64,000 nt of DNA from Gordionus sp. m RMFG-2023 (GCF_954871325.1 NC_088776.1:6455985-6519984), one strand, 5' to 3'; counted from the first letter of the stretch, positions 25,001 to 38,002 are shown. Translations and numbers: made by a program. The notes: generated by a model not told the origin, from the sequence alone.

Positions 25001-27711
25001 TCAAAATGTCGATAATTTTAGTATAGATCATATCGAAAAAGTAATTTCTCTGAAAAATGATGATAATATGGAATTTCCTTTATCTAAATTCACAAAATAT
25101 TTTAATCTCGATAAAAAAAAATTAACACAGGATATAAATTTCGTTGTAAGATGTGCCAGAAGGTTTTATCATCAAATAAGATTAGTAGCCTCAGCTTGAG
25201 AAAACTTAAAGGAAATATATCAAACAAATTTAATGTCAATGTGTAGCCCAATCCTTAATCTTTAAATTAAAATTTGAATCAAAGCTGTATCTATAATAGC
25301 TTTTGAGCTAGATGAGTTTATGTAAAAGTTGATTTTCTAGTCCCCTCCAAACATGATATATCAACTAACCATATTATGAATTACAGTAAATCTAAATAAT
25401 TAATACTAAGATCTCATTTTATCATCAGACTCATTTATCTTCCAAAAATATATCATAAATTATTATCTTTATTATCTGGATGTTAATTAAGCATGCTTAA
25501 AATTAATCATTCATCTATTTCTAAATTTTATTAAAACATGATAAATATTTATTTCAATCCTTTCAAATTTTGACCAATTTTGAGAGAAATCAGTTCAATA
25601 GATAAAAAAGATAAAGGGTTATAGTCTGGCCAAATCAGCAAACATGAACATTTATGCTACTTATCACCTACATAATTTTTATTCTAACTGTTATTTTTAG
25701 ACTGACCCTAGCAATATCAAAAACGCCACCTACTAGAAGATTTTTCTAAAAAAAATAATACTATTGAAAATCCTCTAGATGCATTTTTTTAAATCTAAAA
25801 ATATTCAAATTAATATTTTTGATGATTTTCATTATATAAAAAATATGTATAATAAATTTAATACTACATTGCCTACAAGTGTAAGTGTTGAGCAATTATT
25901 TAGTATGGTAAACTTACACTTTCGGATCATCGCTCTAGACTTGGGGATGATAATATGGAAAAATGCAATAAAAATAAATAAATTATATATAAATTTAAAA
26001 TTTTAGTCATATTTTTATTTATGGAAATAGAGATAAGTAAAAAATATTTTAGAGTAGCGTAAAACGTAATTAATAGCACATTACTTTTTTGGGAAAATAG
26101 CATTAGCAATAAATAGCAAGCTACTTTTGAAAGTAGTGTTTAACAACACCAAACTGTGGTATTATTAATTTTCCTATTTTTTTATTTTTTTTGTTTTATT
26201 CATACTTTTTAGGTGCTTTATTAATATCCAGGATACATGCTTTAATATTTACCTTTTTTAAAAAATGCTGAATAATATCATGTTAAACTGGATATAATAT
26301 TTTTTATTTTGTATGATATAATATAACATATAAAAATTTAAAACAATAAAATACAATTTAAAATATAAAATTTTTCCCCTAATAAGGAAGAGAGTTTGAT
26401 AAACAAAATTTGCTACATTAAGCCCAATTTTGCAGAAGCTGAAGGTGTGATTAGTATGTTACATTCAATAAATAGGGAATTTATTTTGGTTCAAAATATT
26501 CAATATTTTTATAGTTCAATCATTTTTTGATAAAGAATCTTCATCTAAATTGCTTAAAAAAACAAATGATATTCCAGAAGTAGCATTATCCTGAAACTTC
26601 ATTAATTCTAGGTTTTTCTAATGATATCTTTGTAACTTCATACTTTGTTTTGTGAACCATGGCCATTTGCATTTATGGATGTATAAAATTATATATAAAA
26701 CAACCATTTCAAGTTAGAGCTTAGTAGTACACACTGAAATGAAATGGTGCTGGAAAATATTTGAAGGAGTCAGCTGACAGATTATCCTAAATTTAAAAAA
26801 ATGTATCTTTTTGTTTATAGAATATTTTAAAAAATTGATATGCTTAGGCTCAAAATTTTTCTAAAATAAAAAATTGCCATAATAATTTTTTTAAAAACAC
26901 AAATTTTTCCATGGCTATTTAATTTGAAAGTATTTATTTATATCATTATATTTATTCAATATAAAATAAATATTATATATAAATTATAATCTATGATTAT
27001 TTAATTTATCTTCTATTTTTAAATGTATAAAAAATAATTAGATGTTCCTTAAATATTCTAATTTTAGTGGCTCTAAATAATTGTTTCACCCATTTCCCCT
27101 TTCACATGGGCCTGGATATTATATCAGATTATTATGCTGTGATATTATACAAGAAGTTACTTTTATAAAAACAATTAATTTTGAAAAAAAAATATTGGAC
27201 TTATTGTCAACAAAATTTTAAAGGATCATAGACCAAATTTTAACATCTTATGCAATGGATAAGAATAAGGAAGGGGGGGTAATCATAATGGTTGTAACTA
27301 TAGATAAATAAATATTGATAGATTAAATTTATAAAATGTTAAAAACTTTTTGATGAAAACCTCCTAGAGATAACCATATAGTATTTTCCTTGGCAAGATT
27401 TTTATATTGTGCTATCAAAGGCCCATCAAGTGTTTCAGCTAGTTCTATTAATTCTTCTTTATTCCTTGACATATAATCAAAGCACTCAGGTAAAAAAACC
27501 ATCTGTTAAATTAAGTTGATATTTATATTAATATAAGCAAATATTTAACATTAGCTTTTTCTTTTTTTGATTCCAAAATTAATCTGCTACAAGTTTGAAA
27601 ATTTGCTATTTTATCATGGACCGAGGATAATTGACAGAGAGATACTCGTAAAGATGAATGTGCCATGCGGTTTTTAACAATATGATACGAATTTGAAAAT
27701 TTTAGCAACAT
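19049..27711 (-). CDS. NitFhit: NitFhit: nitrilase-Fhit (HIT) fusion protein
   Basis: Nine minus-strand exons: 27550-27711, 27347-27502, 24395-24604, about 23835-24218, 23496-23615, 22475-22597, 21175-21297, 20747-20951 and 19049-19233, roughly 485 residues. Phases agree at every junction except the one before the Cys exon (see findings). The nitrilase part has Glu in FLPECFDY, Lys in YNKYHLFDLDIPGK and Cys in CYDIRFP, the Glu-Lys-Cys triad of the nitrilase superfamily, plus HWELLNRARAVENQCYV and SYGHSMIVDPSG. A 40-residue acidic linker exon follows. The HIT part has FGPEVTIHPS, LLPGHVLI, FTVTVQDGKAAGATV and VHVHLIPRHKGD, and ends with NEIYRRLAERD and DDMAREADIYRKIL, typical Fhit C-terminal helices. 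Fhit hydrolyses Ap3A-type dinucleotides; Nit1-type enzymes remove deaminated glutathione. The first His of the HIT triad appears as Gln. Mets at residues 1 and 16 could give mitochondrial and cytosolic forms. Introns carry transposons. Confidence 0.9.
19476..19841. mobile_element. MITE with about 20-bp inverted ends in NitFhit intron 8
   Basis: GGCTGGATTCATAGTAGGAT at the left and ATTCTACTATGAATCAGGCC at the right are near reverse complements. The inside contains CTGCATGGGCC- and GGCCCATAAGCC-like blocks. The left flank is TTTAA. No transposase sequence was seen, so the superfamily is uncertain. Confidence 0.6.
21842..22020 (+). repeat. Degenerate minisatellite, GGGCATTTAGAGCTACAAAAG-type unit
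   Basis: At least seven imperfect copies of a 20-30 bp unit built from GGCATTTA and AGCTACAAAAG lie head to tail in the NitFhit intron between the exons at 22475 and 21297. Unit length varies. Confidence 0.75.
24789..26150 (+). mobile_element. Decayed hAT transposon (family H2) in NitFhit intron 2
   Basis: Left end CAGTGTTGTTAAAATTGC and right end GTAGTGTTTAACAACACC are inverted. The inside reads plus strand. Near 25125 there is a BED-type zinc-finger piece (YKFRCKMCQKVLSSNKISS). Near 25830-25910 there is the hAT dimerisation motif (YIKNMYNKFNTTLPTS, then SVEQLFSMVN), after which the frame shifts into SDHRSRLGDDNME. The catalytic core between them is largely missing and the frames are broken, so it is not autonomous. 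Flanks do not give a clear 8-bp duplication. Confidence 0.7.
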
Positions 27712-29522
27712 GCAAAAAACATAAAAGTAGTTTTAGGAATAAATAAAATTAAATATTGGTTTTATTTACATTTTGCTTGATAAAACTCTCAAATTTGGAA
27801 TATTAATATAATACTATTTATGATAAATTTTGACTAGAAATTTAGCGTAATTTTAGTAAATAATTATCCTCATGATCAGGTAAAAAAATCATTCCAAAAA
27901 GATTGACATTTGAAATTAATATAAATAAAATAGAGAGTAAAAAATGCTACTAAAATGTAAAAGAAGAACAACGTCTCTTCTTATCAATCATTATAAAGTA
28001 GTATAAAATTTGTTGACTATAATTGAAAATAAGATTAAATTATTACTTTTTATTGACTATAATGTTGTCCTTACACCCAGTTCTCCCTTAAAAATTAGTA
28101 TTAACTGCCCGATTAAGGTTTTAGCCAAAATAATATTATATAAGCCTTGAGATTTTGCTCATTGGTAGAAGAAAATTTCTAAGGCCTTTACTTAAATTCA
28201 ACATGATTATGACAACTTCTTAAACTCAACGTAACTCAATTTTCTTACTAAAATTTTATTTTTTAAATATTAAATTTTCAATTTATTTCATTAAAATTAT
28301 TATTAAGAATTTATTCAAATTTAAAACAAATTCAAATCTTCAAAAAAATAGAATAAATACTAAAAAATACATATCTATAAATATTCACAATATATTCGCA
28401 GTAAATAATATATTATTATTTTTTTATTTATTATATTTCTTTGTTTAAATTTCTACCAATCAACAATACGCAATATTATTGATTGATATTTATATATAAA
28501 AAATAATATTATAAATTTACAAATACTATGACAGAAAATTTTTGACCTCTATTTGCCAAATCTCGAGGCTTACATATTGACCCAAATCGAGTTGTTTAAC
28601 AACTCTACTTAGAACTTTTGTTCAGTCTAGGGAAGCTTATTTTCGGAGAGAAGCGACCTCGTCCTTTAGATATTTTAGAAATATTTTATTGTTAAAGCAA
28701 ATAAAAATTTATTAAAAGTAAATTTTTGTAAAAAATAAATATTTTATTTCGATCTAAATATATTCTACTCTCAATATTATTTTTTCAAAGCTATTATTTT
28801 ATGTAAATAAATTTTTTTTTATTAAAATTTCAAATCATTTTATATATTTTAAAATATGATATATATACACTAAATACTTAAAAAATATATATTATATTAA
28901 AAATGAATTAAAAATTATGTATATTTTCTTTTAGATGCCTGATTAAAATCGTGTTTTTTTTATATTACATTAAAAATTATGCGTTATCTAAATGATTTAT
29001 GAAGTAACTTATAAGAAATTCGTTACTTTTGGAATATAACTATAACTCGTTACCCTTTTAAGAATGGAACTGGTAACTGTAGTGAATTTCAAAAGTAACT
29101 TTTAACAACACTATATAATTAATATATTAATATTATCTAAATGGAAGATAACCTTTTACTTTTCTAATTTATCATTCACACCATTTTTCTATTGCAGATT
29201 CGATTACATTTACATACCAATAATTAAGTCCACTTTAACAACATATGGGGATTTGGTTAAGAATTTCCTTAAAAACATAGACCGTGAAATCAGGAAAAAT
29301 TATGGGAACCTTGTGAAAGCGTTAAATTAAGACAAAGGATAGCAATAGCCATTCTTAAGGCAAATTACATTTTTATTCATTCACCCTTATGATTAGTATT
29401 CTTCCTTATAAAAAACAAATCTTTATTCACCCCATCCCACACCCTTTTTTTTACTCATAACAATAGATTATAATAACACAATATTATTCTTATTTTAGAA
29501 ATTTGGAATATATATTAGATAT
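27712..29522. other. Intergenic, MITE fragments only
   Basis: No exon was supported. Family P subfamily 2 pieces occur at about 28110-28215 (TTTTAGCCAAAATAATATTATATAAG, GAGATTTTGCTCATTGG) and 28540-28612 (TTTGCCAAATCTCGAGGCTTAC, ending TTTAACAACTCTA). A lone TAACTTTTAACAACACTA end near 29096-29113 resembles the 24.8-kb hAT terminus. Confidence 0.5.
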
Positions 29523-29895
29523 TAGTGATCTGCATCGGGCCTAATTTTTCAAACCCGGCTAGGCTCGAATTTTTTTTTAAAAAGAGTTTTGCCTGCCCGG
29601 CCCGAACCCGAATTTTTTTAGAAGAACCGGCCCGGCCAGGCCCAAACTTATTTAAATATAGAAACTAATTTTTATAATTACTCAAAATAAAAGACATATG
29701 TTATATATATGGCTTCTAGTTCTATAAATAAATATTTTTATTTTACATAAAAAATTCAATACTAGATAAATTTAAATATATTTAAAAAAATTTCCCAAGT
29801 CCTGTCGCAACCCGGCCCGAATTTTATTTTAAAATATTAGGCGCCACCCGGCCTGAATCCGATTGCCGGGCCGGGCCTACTTTTGCAGATCTCTA
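29523..29895. mobile_element. GC-rich hAT-type MITE (family G), 373 bp
   Basis: Left end TAGTGATCTGCATCGGGCC; right end GGGCCTACTTTTGCAGATCTCTA. The flanks TTAGATAT and TTATATAT match at 7 of 8 bases. Blocks of GGCCCGGCCCGAA-type sequence alternate with A/T-rich stretches. TAGNG termini with 8-bp duplications are characteristic of hAT elements. Confidence 0.85.
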
Positions 29896-29969
29896 TTATA
29901 TATAATATATATCGTTCGTAATAAAATTGGCTATAAAAATTTATTTTGTAGCATGATATTAAAATTAAA

Positions 29970-30119
29970 AAAATTATATATTATATAATATATTAGCTTC
30001 TCGATGTAAACTAAAATATATACATATCGTTGTAATCATAATTATTTGAGAGAGGGATATAGTGATTGTTAGAGAATGTTATGTATTTAATAAATTAATA
30101 ACATGTTTTGTTTAATATT
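29970..30119 (+). repeat. Left LTR of the gypsy-type fossil
   Basis: Similar over its length to the right-hand repeat at 33893-34046, with small length differences in A/T runs. Exact borders are uncertain because the flanks are also A/T-rich. Confidence 0.6.
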
Positions 30120-30710
30120 GGAATTATACAGCCATAGAATGCAATAAGTGTAATAAATTTGGATATTTTGAAGATAAAAGTTTTGTAAATATGAATAAAT
30201 GACTAGAAAATAAAATTAATAGTTATTGATTATTAAGTAATTATATAGATAATAAATTGTTAATAATTAATAACAAAATTAGTGCATTAGTAATAATTAA
30301 AAATTTTGTGATATAATATAAATTTAAATAATTGTAATATGAAATAAACAAGATAGATTTTGAGGAGCTAGAGGATAAGTGTCCTAGAGTTGAATTCGTG
30401 TTACTAGGATATAGAGAGTTAAATTTTTGTTAGATATGGGTTTAGTAATAAGTGTCATGAGTATCAAGCAATTTAAGAAGATTTGACAGGGGCATATATT
30501 TAGAAAGGAAAGGATAAAGGTGACAATAGTAATTTTGGGATTTGATGTAATAGAATTACCAGACATTAATAGCAGTATTTAATTATGGTTGACTACTCAG
30601 AAGACTGAACCGATAATAGGGTGGGATAATATTAAGGTGTTAGGACCCCGTAATACATGAAGGAATTTATTTAAGGTACAAAAAAGTAAAGATGAGCAGG
30701 GAGGAAGAGA

Positions 30711-32862
30711 CAGGGTTGGGCAAATTTTCAGAAAATTGTATTCGGATACAGATACAGATACTTTGTAAAATTTTGTATTTAAGATACAAGTTACTAGATA
30801 CTTTAGAAAAATTTTAATAAGATATAAGATACAAGATACTTGTATTTTTTTAAAAAAAAGTATCTAAGATACCAGATACTTTTTTAAAAAACTTTAAATA
30901 GTCAAAATCAAAATGTATAAAGCTTTATTTCTTATCTATAATATAAATTTATAAAAAAATATTTAAAATAAATTGTTGAAAATAACAAATTTATTATAAA
31001 AGATAATGCGATATTCCATTTAATAATTATATAATTAGTAAATAATAATAAATCAGCATCATAAATCAGTATCATAAATCAGCATTATTTTTTAATATTA
31101 TTAATTTTTCAAATGATTTATCGTTCAATCTTTGACGATTTGATCTATTAACCATATTAGCAAAGCTAAATAATCTTTCAACGGGGGCTGAGGAGGGTAA
31201 TATTGTGTTATATTTAATAAATATTTCTTTTATATATTTATAACTATTTAACATATTTATACTCCGCATGTCATCTTTCATATAATTTAGTACCTCTATT
31301 TCAATATCATTTATTGAATTATTAGAATTGGATGTGGTACTTTTAAGGCAAAAGTAATCAATCATCTTCATCAATTGAAGATTTTGTTGAAGTATTAATT
31401 TCAATATTATTTTTAAAAACAATTAAAACTTCATATAATAACAAATCCTGAAGATATTTTTTTTCTTTTTCACCATCAATCCAACGATTTTTAAAATAGG
31501 GATGAGAAATAGTTGCCAAAAATGCACTTTTAACATTGTTATCAAAATCATATATATTTTTAAATCTTTTATTTAAATAATTTTCTATGGCAACAGCTAA
31601 TGGTTTGCAAAATTGTAGATTGGTTTGAATTAAATTTGTAATTTTATTTTAACGACATTTAAAATTGGAGCTGATTCTCCATAATAGCAGTTGATTTCAC
31701 TCTGTATTTTGTCAATCGCTATAGCCAATGGGGCCATTATATTGCAATATTCTTCTAAATATTGAATTTCAATATCTCTTAATTTAGGAAATTCTAATTT
31801 TTGACATAATTTAGGAAGTTCGCCTTTAAATTTTAATAAACTATGAAGACTATCATACAAACTATTCCATCTAGTGCAACAAGGTGTAACTAATTGTTTT
31901 CCTAAAACTGCTTTGATAAGTTCTGCAGTTTTAGGCCTATTATTTGCATTCCATAGCTTAGTACATTTAGCTATTGCAGGATGATGAATTTTAGAAATGT
32001 TAGGAGAATCCTTAATAGCTCTCTCGACATCTGTTGTGGCAATTTTATCGTATGGCACAAACAACGAATGTGTTGAGGTAATGTTATTGAGGCTTCTTTA
32101 GACCCTTAAATAAACAAATAAATAATTTTATTTGAATAAAAATTTTTACAAAATTTACAATATCATAATAAATTTTAAAGAAGTATTAAAGAAGTATTAA
32201 ATAATACTTTCAATGATTTCGAATTCTATACCTTCATCATCATTGATGTCAAAGTCATTCTCTACAGCTTCCATAGAAAATCCAAACTCCTTGAAAGCTT
32301 TCTTAAAGTTAGAGCCGTTATCTGTAACAGTTGCTATAACTTTTTCGTCAATACCAAAGTCACGTTGAATTTCTTTATTATGATCATCTTGAAGTACTTC
32401 AAAAAATTTGCCATTAAGTATGCTTAGTTTAAATTTATTGTTATAATTTTCGGTTGAAGAATCATCTGAAGACGAAGATAAACATATTATTCTATTTTCT
32501 TCTTCCATAATTTTAAAATAGACAGATATAAAAAGATTCAAATATGGTAGTTTTAATTGTTAGCAAATTGCTATATGACGACCAACGTCATATATCAAAA
32601 ATTATCATCTAAATTTTGATTAAATTTTTCATTTAAATCTTAAAACAATATCATTTTAAATTTTAATACTATTTAAATTAACCAATATAAATTTTTTTTA
32701 AAGTATCTGTATCTTTTTGAATACAAAGTTGGTTAAGATACAAATACTTTTAAATAATATGTATCTTAGATACTGGATACAAGATATTTTCCAAAATTTT
32801 AAAAAAGATACAAGATAATCTTGTATATTAGATACAAATATCCGCGATACTGCCCAACCCTG
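30711..32862 (-). mobile_element. hAT transposon (family H1), internally deleted, with 8-bp target duplication
   Basis: CAGGGTTGGGCA at 30711 and TGCCCAACCCTG ending at 32862 form perfect 12-bp inverted ends. The flanks GGAAGAGA and GGAAGAGG match at 7 of 8 bases. Transposase pieces read on the minus strand: 32197-32541 has an acidic N-terminal segment running straight into VIATVTDNGSNFKKAF; 31630-32064 has TPCCTRWNSLYDS and IAIDKIQSEINCYYG; 31072-31422 has the C-terminal dimerisation block YIKEIFIKYNTILPSS, VERLFSFANMVNR, RLNDKSFEKL. A BED finger and part of the catalytic domain are missing and frames are interrupted, so it is not autonomous. It sits inside the LTR fossil and is therefore younger. 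Confidence 0.9.
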
Positions 32863-33892
32863 GGAAGAGGGAAATAATAATTATATTATTGGGAAGAAAT
32901 ATGTTGACAATGATCATGTTAAAAATCGTATTAATATGGAGGAAATATAAAATTAATGAAATAAATAAAATGAATTTTGAGGGTTTTAATATTAATGGTT
33001 TCCAGAGATATACGCGTGCACTTACATTGTATAAGGGAGATAATAATCGGGGTAATATGAGAGACATTATTATTAAATCAAATAAGAAGATACTTAATGA
33101 TAAACTAGAAAATCCTTATAATATGAAGAGAATTAATGGTATGGTAGAGGATGAGGTTAAAATTAGTAATAAGGGTATAAAAGTAATGAAAGATTTTGTA
33201 TGTTCAATATTGAAGAGGGTATTTAATAATAATAATTTTAATATACCTGATAATGAAACTTTTGACATGGAGATGTTAAATGATAGGATAGCTTATTCTC
33301 AGGACAATCGGCGAAGAAAAATTATTAAATATAGATGAGAGAATAAAAGGGATGTATGGTGAACAATTACAAAGGATTAATGACGATAATACAAAAGAAC
33401 CATAATGAGGGAGACATTACCAAAAATTAAGATAATATCAAAACCGATAATAATAAGGATACTGAGGGAGAATACCAGAAATAATGATAATATAAATATG
33501 AGAGTGGTTCAAAGAGGGGATAATGAAGAAGATATTGTAAATGGGAATAAGGTTTGGATAAATAAAAACGCAACTAAGGTAATAGCAACAAGTTACAAAA
33601 ATATGGTGAAGGAATCAATAAAGTGTTGAAAGTTAAATATATACAAGAGATGGAGGAATTATTGATACGATACAATGAGATTTTTATAAAGGAACTGGGT
33701 ACATTAAATAATTTTAAGGTGAATATAAAATTGAGAGATAATTCGATACCTAAGTATTTCAAACTCGTCGCCTTTCTTTTGAATGGCGGGATGATTGATA
33801 TTGAAAAGAAGTTAGACAGATGGGTACAGGAGGGAATTATAGAGCCAGTGGATAATAGTAGTTAAGCGACACCGCTAGTGCCAATTAAAAAA

Positions 33893-34046
33893 TATACTAT
33901 ATAATATATTAGCTTCTCGATAAATTAAACTAAAATATATATATATATTGTTGTAATCATGATTATATGAGAGAGGGATATATATAGTGATTTATTTAGA
34001 GTGTTATGTATTTTGATAAATTAATAACATTTTTTGTTTATTATTG
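33893..34046 (+). repeat. Right LTR of the gypsy-type fossil
   Basis: Partner of the repeat at 29970-30119; both contain the GAGAGAGGGATATA and TTATGTATTT...AATAACAT landmarks. Confidence 0.6.
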
Positions 34047-36231
34047 TTTTAAAAGAGAATGTGTAAATAAAGAAAAAAAAAGGGATAGTGTGAATAATAT
34101 TATTTTCATACGAAAGATTTTGCTATAATTAAAAATTTAATAAGATATAAACCTTTGTTTAAAATTATTAGATGTTGGAATTCTGCCAGTGGAACCATAT
34201 ATTCCATGTTTTATAAATTGGACTAATAGTTCTTACATCCTATAATCTAAGGAATATTACTAAGAATGGGGAAGGAAAGCGAAAATTATCGTGATTTCTT
34301 TAAAATATATATAGCCGGCTAATAAGTTAATCTAATTGAGATAACGAAAAAGATTTATATCTTAAGATAATTAACATATATATATATATCTCTTCTTTAA
34401 AATAAAAACTGTTTTTAAAATATTATTAAAATGTAATCCCTAGATGGCGTATTATTATATTCAGATTATATCTAATTGTAATTTTAGATAAAAAAAATTA
34501 AACTATATATCCAAATTCACATGTGATTTAATTTTATCAGTTAAACTTTTAAAAAAATATGTGAATCTTCAGAGTTCGCGGGAACTTTCATTGATTAAAA
34601 TATTCAAAAAAAATTTAAATAGCGTGATTATGCGGAATAAACGCAATTAAATTTTATGAGTGTTGGAGAATTTATTTTATTAAATTATAAATTTATCAAT
34701 CTTTATTTCAACATTTTTCATATCCATAAAATCAAAATATAAAATAAATTAAACGGAAATCTCTACTTTTTATTTAAAATATTTTTATCCTTATAGAAAT
34801 TTTTGAGAATTCTTGACAATTCATGTGAAAATTTTGCTTTTATCATTAAATTCCGCTTCTAAAAGATCAAATGAGAGCAAAGAACGATTTTGTTCACCAT
34901 TATTTGTTTATTAAACTAAATATTCTCTCCTAGGCCACATTTGAATGAGAAATCGAAAATACGTAATTACAATTTTTTTTCTAAATTTAAAGGTTGATTA
35001 GAAGTTAAAAAAAATTTCAATTTTTTTGAGATAAAAATGATAAATTCTTCGTTTTTACGAATTTTGAAAGTATAACAAACTCTGCAAACATATTCATCGA
35101 TATCTATATTTTTAAGTTGAAAATAGAGATCCAAACCTTTCTGCCATCTATGAAGAAAATCCCTAGTATATATTTGCCTAAAATGTTTATTGGTCGTTTT
35201 TAAAAATCCTAGTTACCCCCTTTCCCAATCTTTAACATATTTGCAGCTTTTTTTTAAATTTTCTTAGTGTTTCTATTTTACAAAAAAATATAGCATTAGC
35301 AAGGTTTATATTTAAATCTGAGCAATTATACAATTATACATACATATATTTTGGGTTTAGAAAAATTCTCATTTTATACATAAATTTAATTTTTTAAAGA
35401 ATTTTCATATTTAAACATAACCTTTATATTAATAAAATAAGTTTTAAATTATTTATTAGTGCTATTTTGGTTAATGTTAAAAGAACCTTATGCTAAAATA
35501 TAATAAAATCTTACCTTTCGCATTTATTACAACTTTTTTAATATATTTTAGATCATTAAAGCAAATTAAAATGTGTACATTGTTAAAATAGATATAAAAA
35601 ATTATATTATATATAATGAACATAAAATATACATGTTTTTTTTGCTCTTGAACTTGAAGAGTTTGCATGATTTAAATATACAATCTTAATATTTCTAAAG
35701 TTGTTCTTTTCAAAATTTCGCAGGAAAATAATGAAAATTGATAAAATATGAATAAAATTTACACCTATTTTTTATATTAATTTTTTTTTATTAAATTCCA
35801 TGAATAAACTAGAGATATTATGAAATTTTAAGATTTATGATTATTTAGCGGGATTTTTTAATTATCTTAATTTCACCGTTTTTTCGCGGGAGAGAAATTT
35901 ATTTAGCAGGACGTTCGGTAGGTTTAATGGTAATATAAACATTACACATACTATATTTATTGCAGCAGCATATCACCAAAATTATGTTAAAATTGCAAAT
36001 TTCATTAATTGCACAGTTTTATAGAATATTGTATGATATAAATTTGAGCTTAATTATTGCATTTCTGAATTATATTTTAGACGCAGAATAATATAGTTAT
36101 AAATAATATTGAGTAAAAATAAAGCAAACATCAAATTTGTTTTAAATAAATCATATTGAAAAATGAAAATAATGAATTGTTTAATATAATAAGAATTTCA
36201 AATAAAACATCATGTAATCTATTCCTATTAA

Positions 36232-36330
36232 ATCGCCCGATTTGAGCCGATTTTCAAAAATGGCTAACTCAATATTTTATCCGGAAAAATATTATACAAG
36301 CCTAAAGATTTTGCTCAATTGCCATCTCTC
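36232..36330. mobile_element. Palindromic MITE (family P), left half only
   Basis: CCCGATTTGAGCCGATTTTC followed by GGCTAACTCAATATTTTATCCGGAAAAATATTATACAAGCC-type sequence matches the family; the right half is lost. A second start, GTTAAACGACTCGATTTGAGCC, occurs at about 36453. Confidence 0.55.
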
Positions 36331-36344
36331 TAACCCTTAGTTAA

Positions 36345-37515
36345 CCACGGGTTTTTCTTTAGAAAAAGAGATTCCTAAAATGAGTCTCGCATGGAAACAA
36401 ACGTATAAATCCGGAATAGCTCAGATATGTTAACCTAGCCTCTAACCTAATATTGTTAAACGACTCGATTTGAGCCAATTTTAAAACGAAATCAAGTTGA
36501 AAAATTGATCATTAAAAGGGTGCATGAGAGCGCCCATATGGTCATATGCGAAGCAATCACGGAACACGCCCTAACCTTGGTAAAGGCCATCCACTAACGA
36601 TGCGCTGTTTCAAGCTCAATACATTATTTTTTAGAATATAAATTAAAAACTTTCTACTCATTTACGAGGAATTTATTATTATAGTGCATTCTTTGGCATG
36701 GATTTAAGGTTGCTTATAAAATGTATACATCTCCATTTTTAATTACATTTAAAAATATAGCATAAAATTATTCAGAAATAATTTTTTTTTATAAATTATT
36801 CAATGGCTACGCTTGTATTAAAATATAAGAATTTGATCGATGTTTAGCAATCTATGTATGTATATATTAAATAGGCCTATAATAAAATTACTAAATCAAT
36901 TTTAACAGCAATTTATTTCACAATATTTCTTCTTAAATTTTAATTCGTAACCCTCCAATAAATTTAGCCTACCTACCTTAAATTCTCCTCCTACTCCCTT
37001 TGATGCCTACCATCTACCCCCTATTCCTCTGAGATGCCTACCCCTACCCCCTTAAATTTATAAGCAATTAGACGCTGCACCATTAGGTGTTCCAATAACA
37101 AATAGAATAAAGAGATAAATTTTATTAAACCATTTTCAAATATATAATCCTACTCTCGTACCAGTGTTGGCTAGCTGCTTTCTCTCTCCAGCCCTCCTCG
37201 AACTACTGGCGGGGCTTACCTCACAAAAAATGGCTCCTAAAAAACGGGCCTCGGCGTAAAGGGAAGGCACAAACATGGGATAGTTAAGAAGCTTTAACCT
37301 AGCTTCTTACCCATAATAAGCAATATTATGTTTATATATTATTGAAACCTTTTTAAAAATATATATAAACCCTACACACTTTTACTTGCTGGCTAGCTAA
37401 ATCTCTCAGTGCCGGTTGGTTTTAGAAAAGGGCAGCCTGAAAAATGAACCCGGAATCGAATGCATAAACACGGGATAGTTAATATGAATTAAAGTTGTAT
37501 CTTTCTTACCTATTA
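36345..37515 (+). repeat. Three diverged copies of an uncharacterised repeat
   Basis: Blocks near 36376-36435, 37235-37310 and 37435-37510 share AAAATGAg/aCC, a CATAAACACGGGATAGTTAA-like core and a final TTAACCTagcTTCTTACC. The second and third also share a GCTAGCT start and a Cys/Pro-codon-rich, GC-rich leader. It may be a SINE-like or duplicated unit; no ends were defined. Confidence 0.4.
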
Positions 37516-37796
37516 CACCACTTTGGGGCTTTTAAACTCTTCATTATTCCGGTGAAAAAAATAACGTAAATGCTCCAATGGGGTTTAATAAACCCCTATT
37601 TAAAACGAATAATATCTCCATTTCTATTCATCCTTTTGGTAAAATATTTATTTATTTAAATTTATTAGAATAAGATTAAAAAATGCTGAAAATGATGGTT
37701 ACTTATGCAAAAAAAAAACTTTAAATATTAGGTACAAAAAAGTTAATTGAATATTAAAACCGAAATTTTTTAATATTAATAATTATTGATCAAAAT

Positions 37797-38002
37797 TAGT
37801 GTCGTTAAACGACGATTTGAGTCGATTTTTTAAAACCGCTCGATTAAGATTTTAGCCAAAATATTATTATGCACACGAGATTTAGCAAATTTCTGCTGTC
37901 ATTAGGGGAAAAATCTGCAGACTTAGATAATATTATTTTAGCTAAAATTTTGATTGGGACGTTTTTTGAAAATCGACCCAAATCGGGGTTTAACAACACT
38001 AA
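37797..38002. mobile_element. Palindromic MITE (family P, subfamily 2) with perfect 8-bp duplication
   Basis: It starts TAGTGTCGTTAAACGACG and ends GGTTTAACAACACTAA. ATCAAAAT flanks it directly on the left (37789-37796) and again on the right (38003-38010), an exact 8-bp target duplication. The core has TTTAGCCAAAATATTATTATG and TTATTTTAGCTAAAAT, the subfamily 2 pattern. Confidence 0.8.

Larger units (their letters stand above)
29970..34046 (+). mobile_element. Ty3/gypsy-type LTR retroelement fossil, broken, with nested hAT
   Basis: Direct repeats of about 150 bp at 29970-30119 and 33893-34046 share TATAATATATTAGCTTCTCG and a GAGAGAGGGATATA stretch and look like the two LTRs. Between them lie traces of a zinc knuckle and a retropepsin-like segment on the left, and the start of a Ty3/gypsy-type reverse transcriptase on the right. 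The element is heavily deleted and has many breaks; most of pol, including integrase, is absent. A hAT transposon at 30711-32862 inserted later. LTR divergence suggests an old copy. Confidence 0.7.

Noticed and set aside
32889-33865. Plus-strand frames of 74-149 codons
   Set aside because: They are parts of the broken Ty3/gypsy-type fossil, not host genes.
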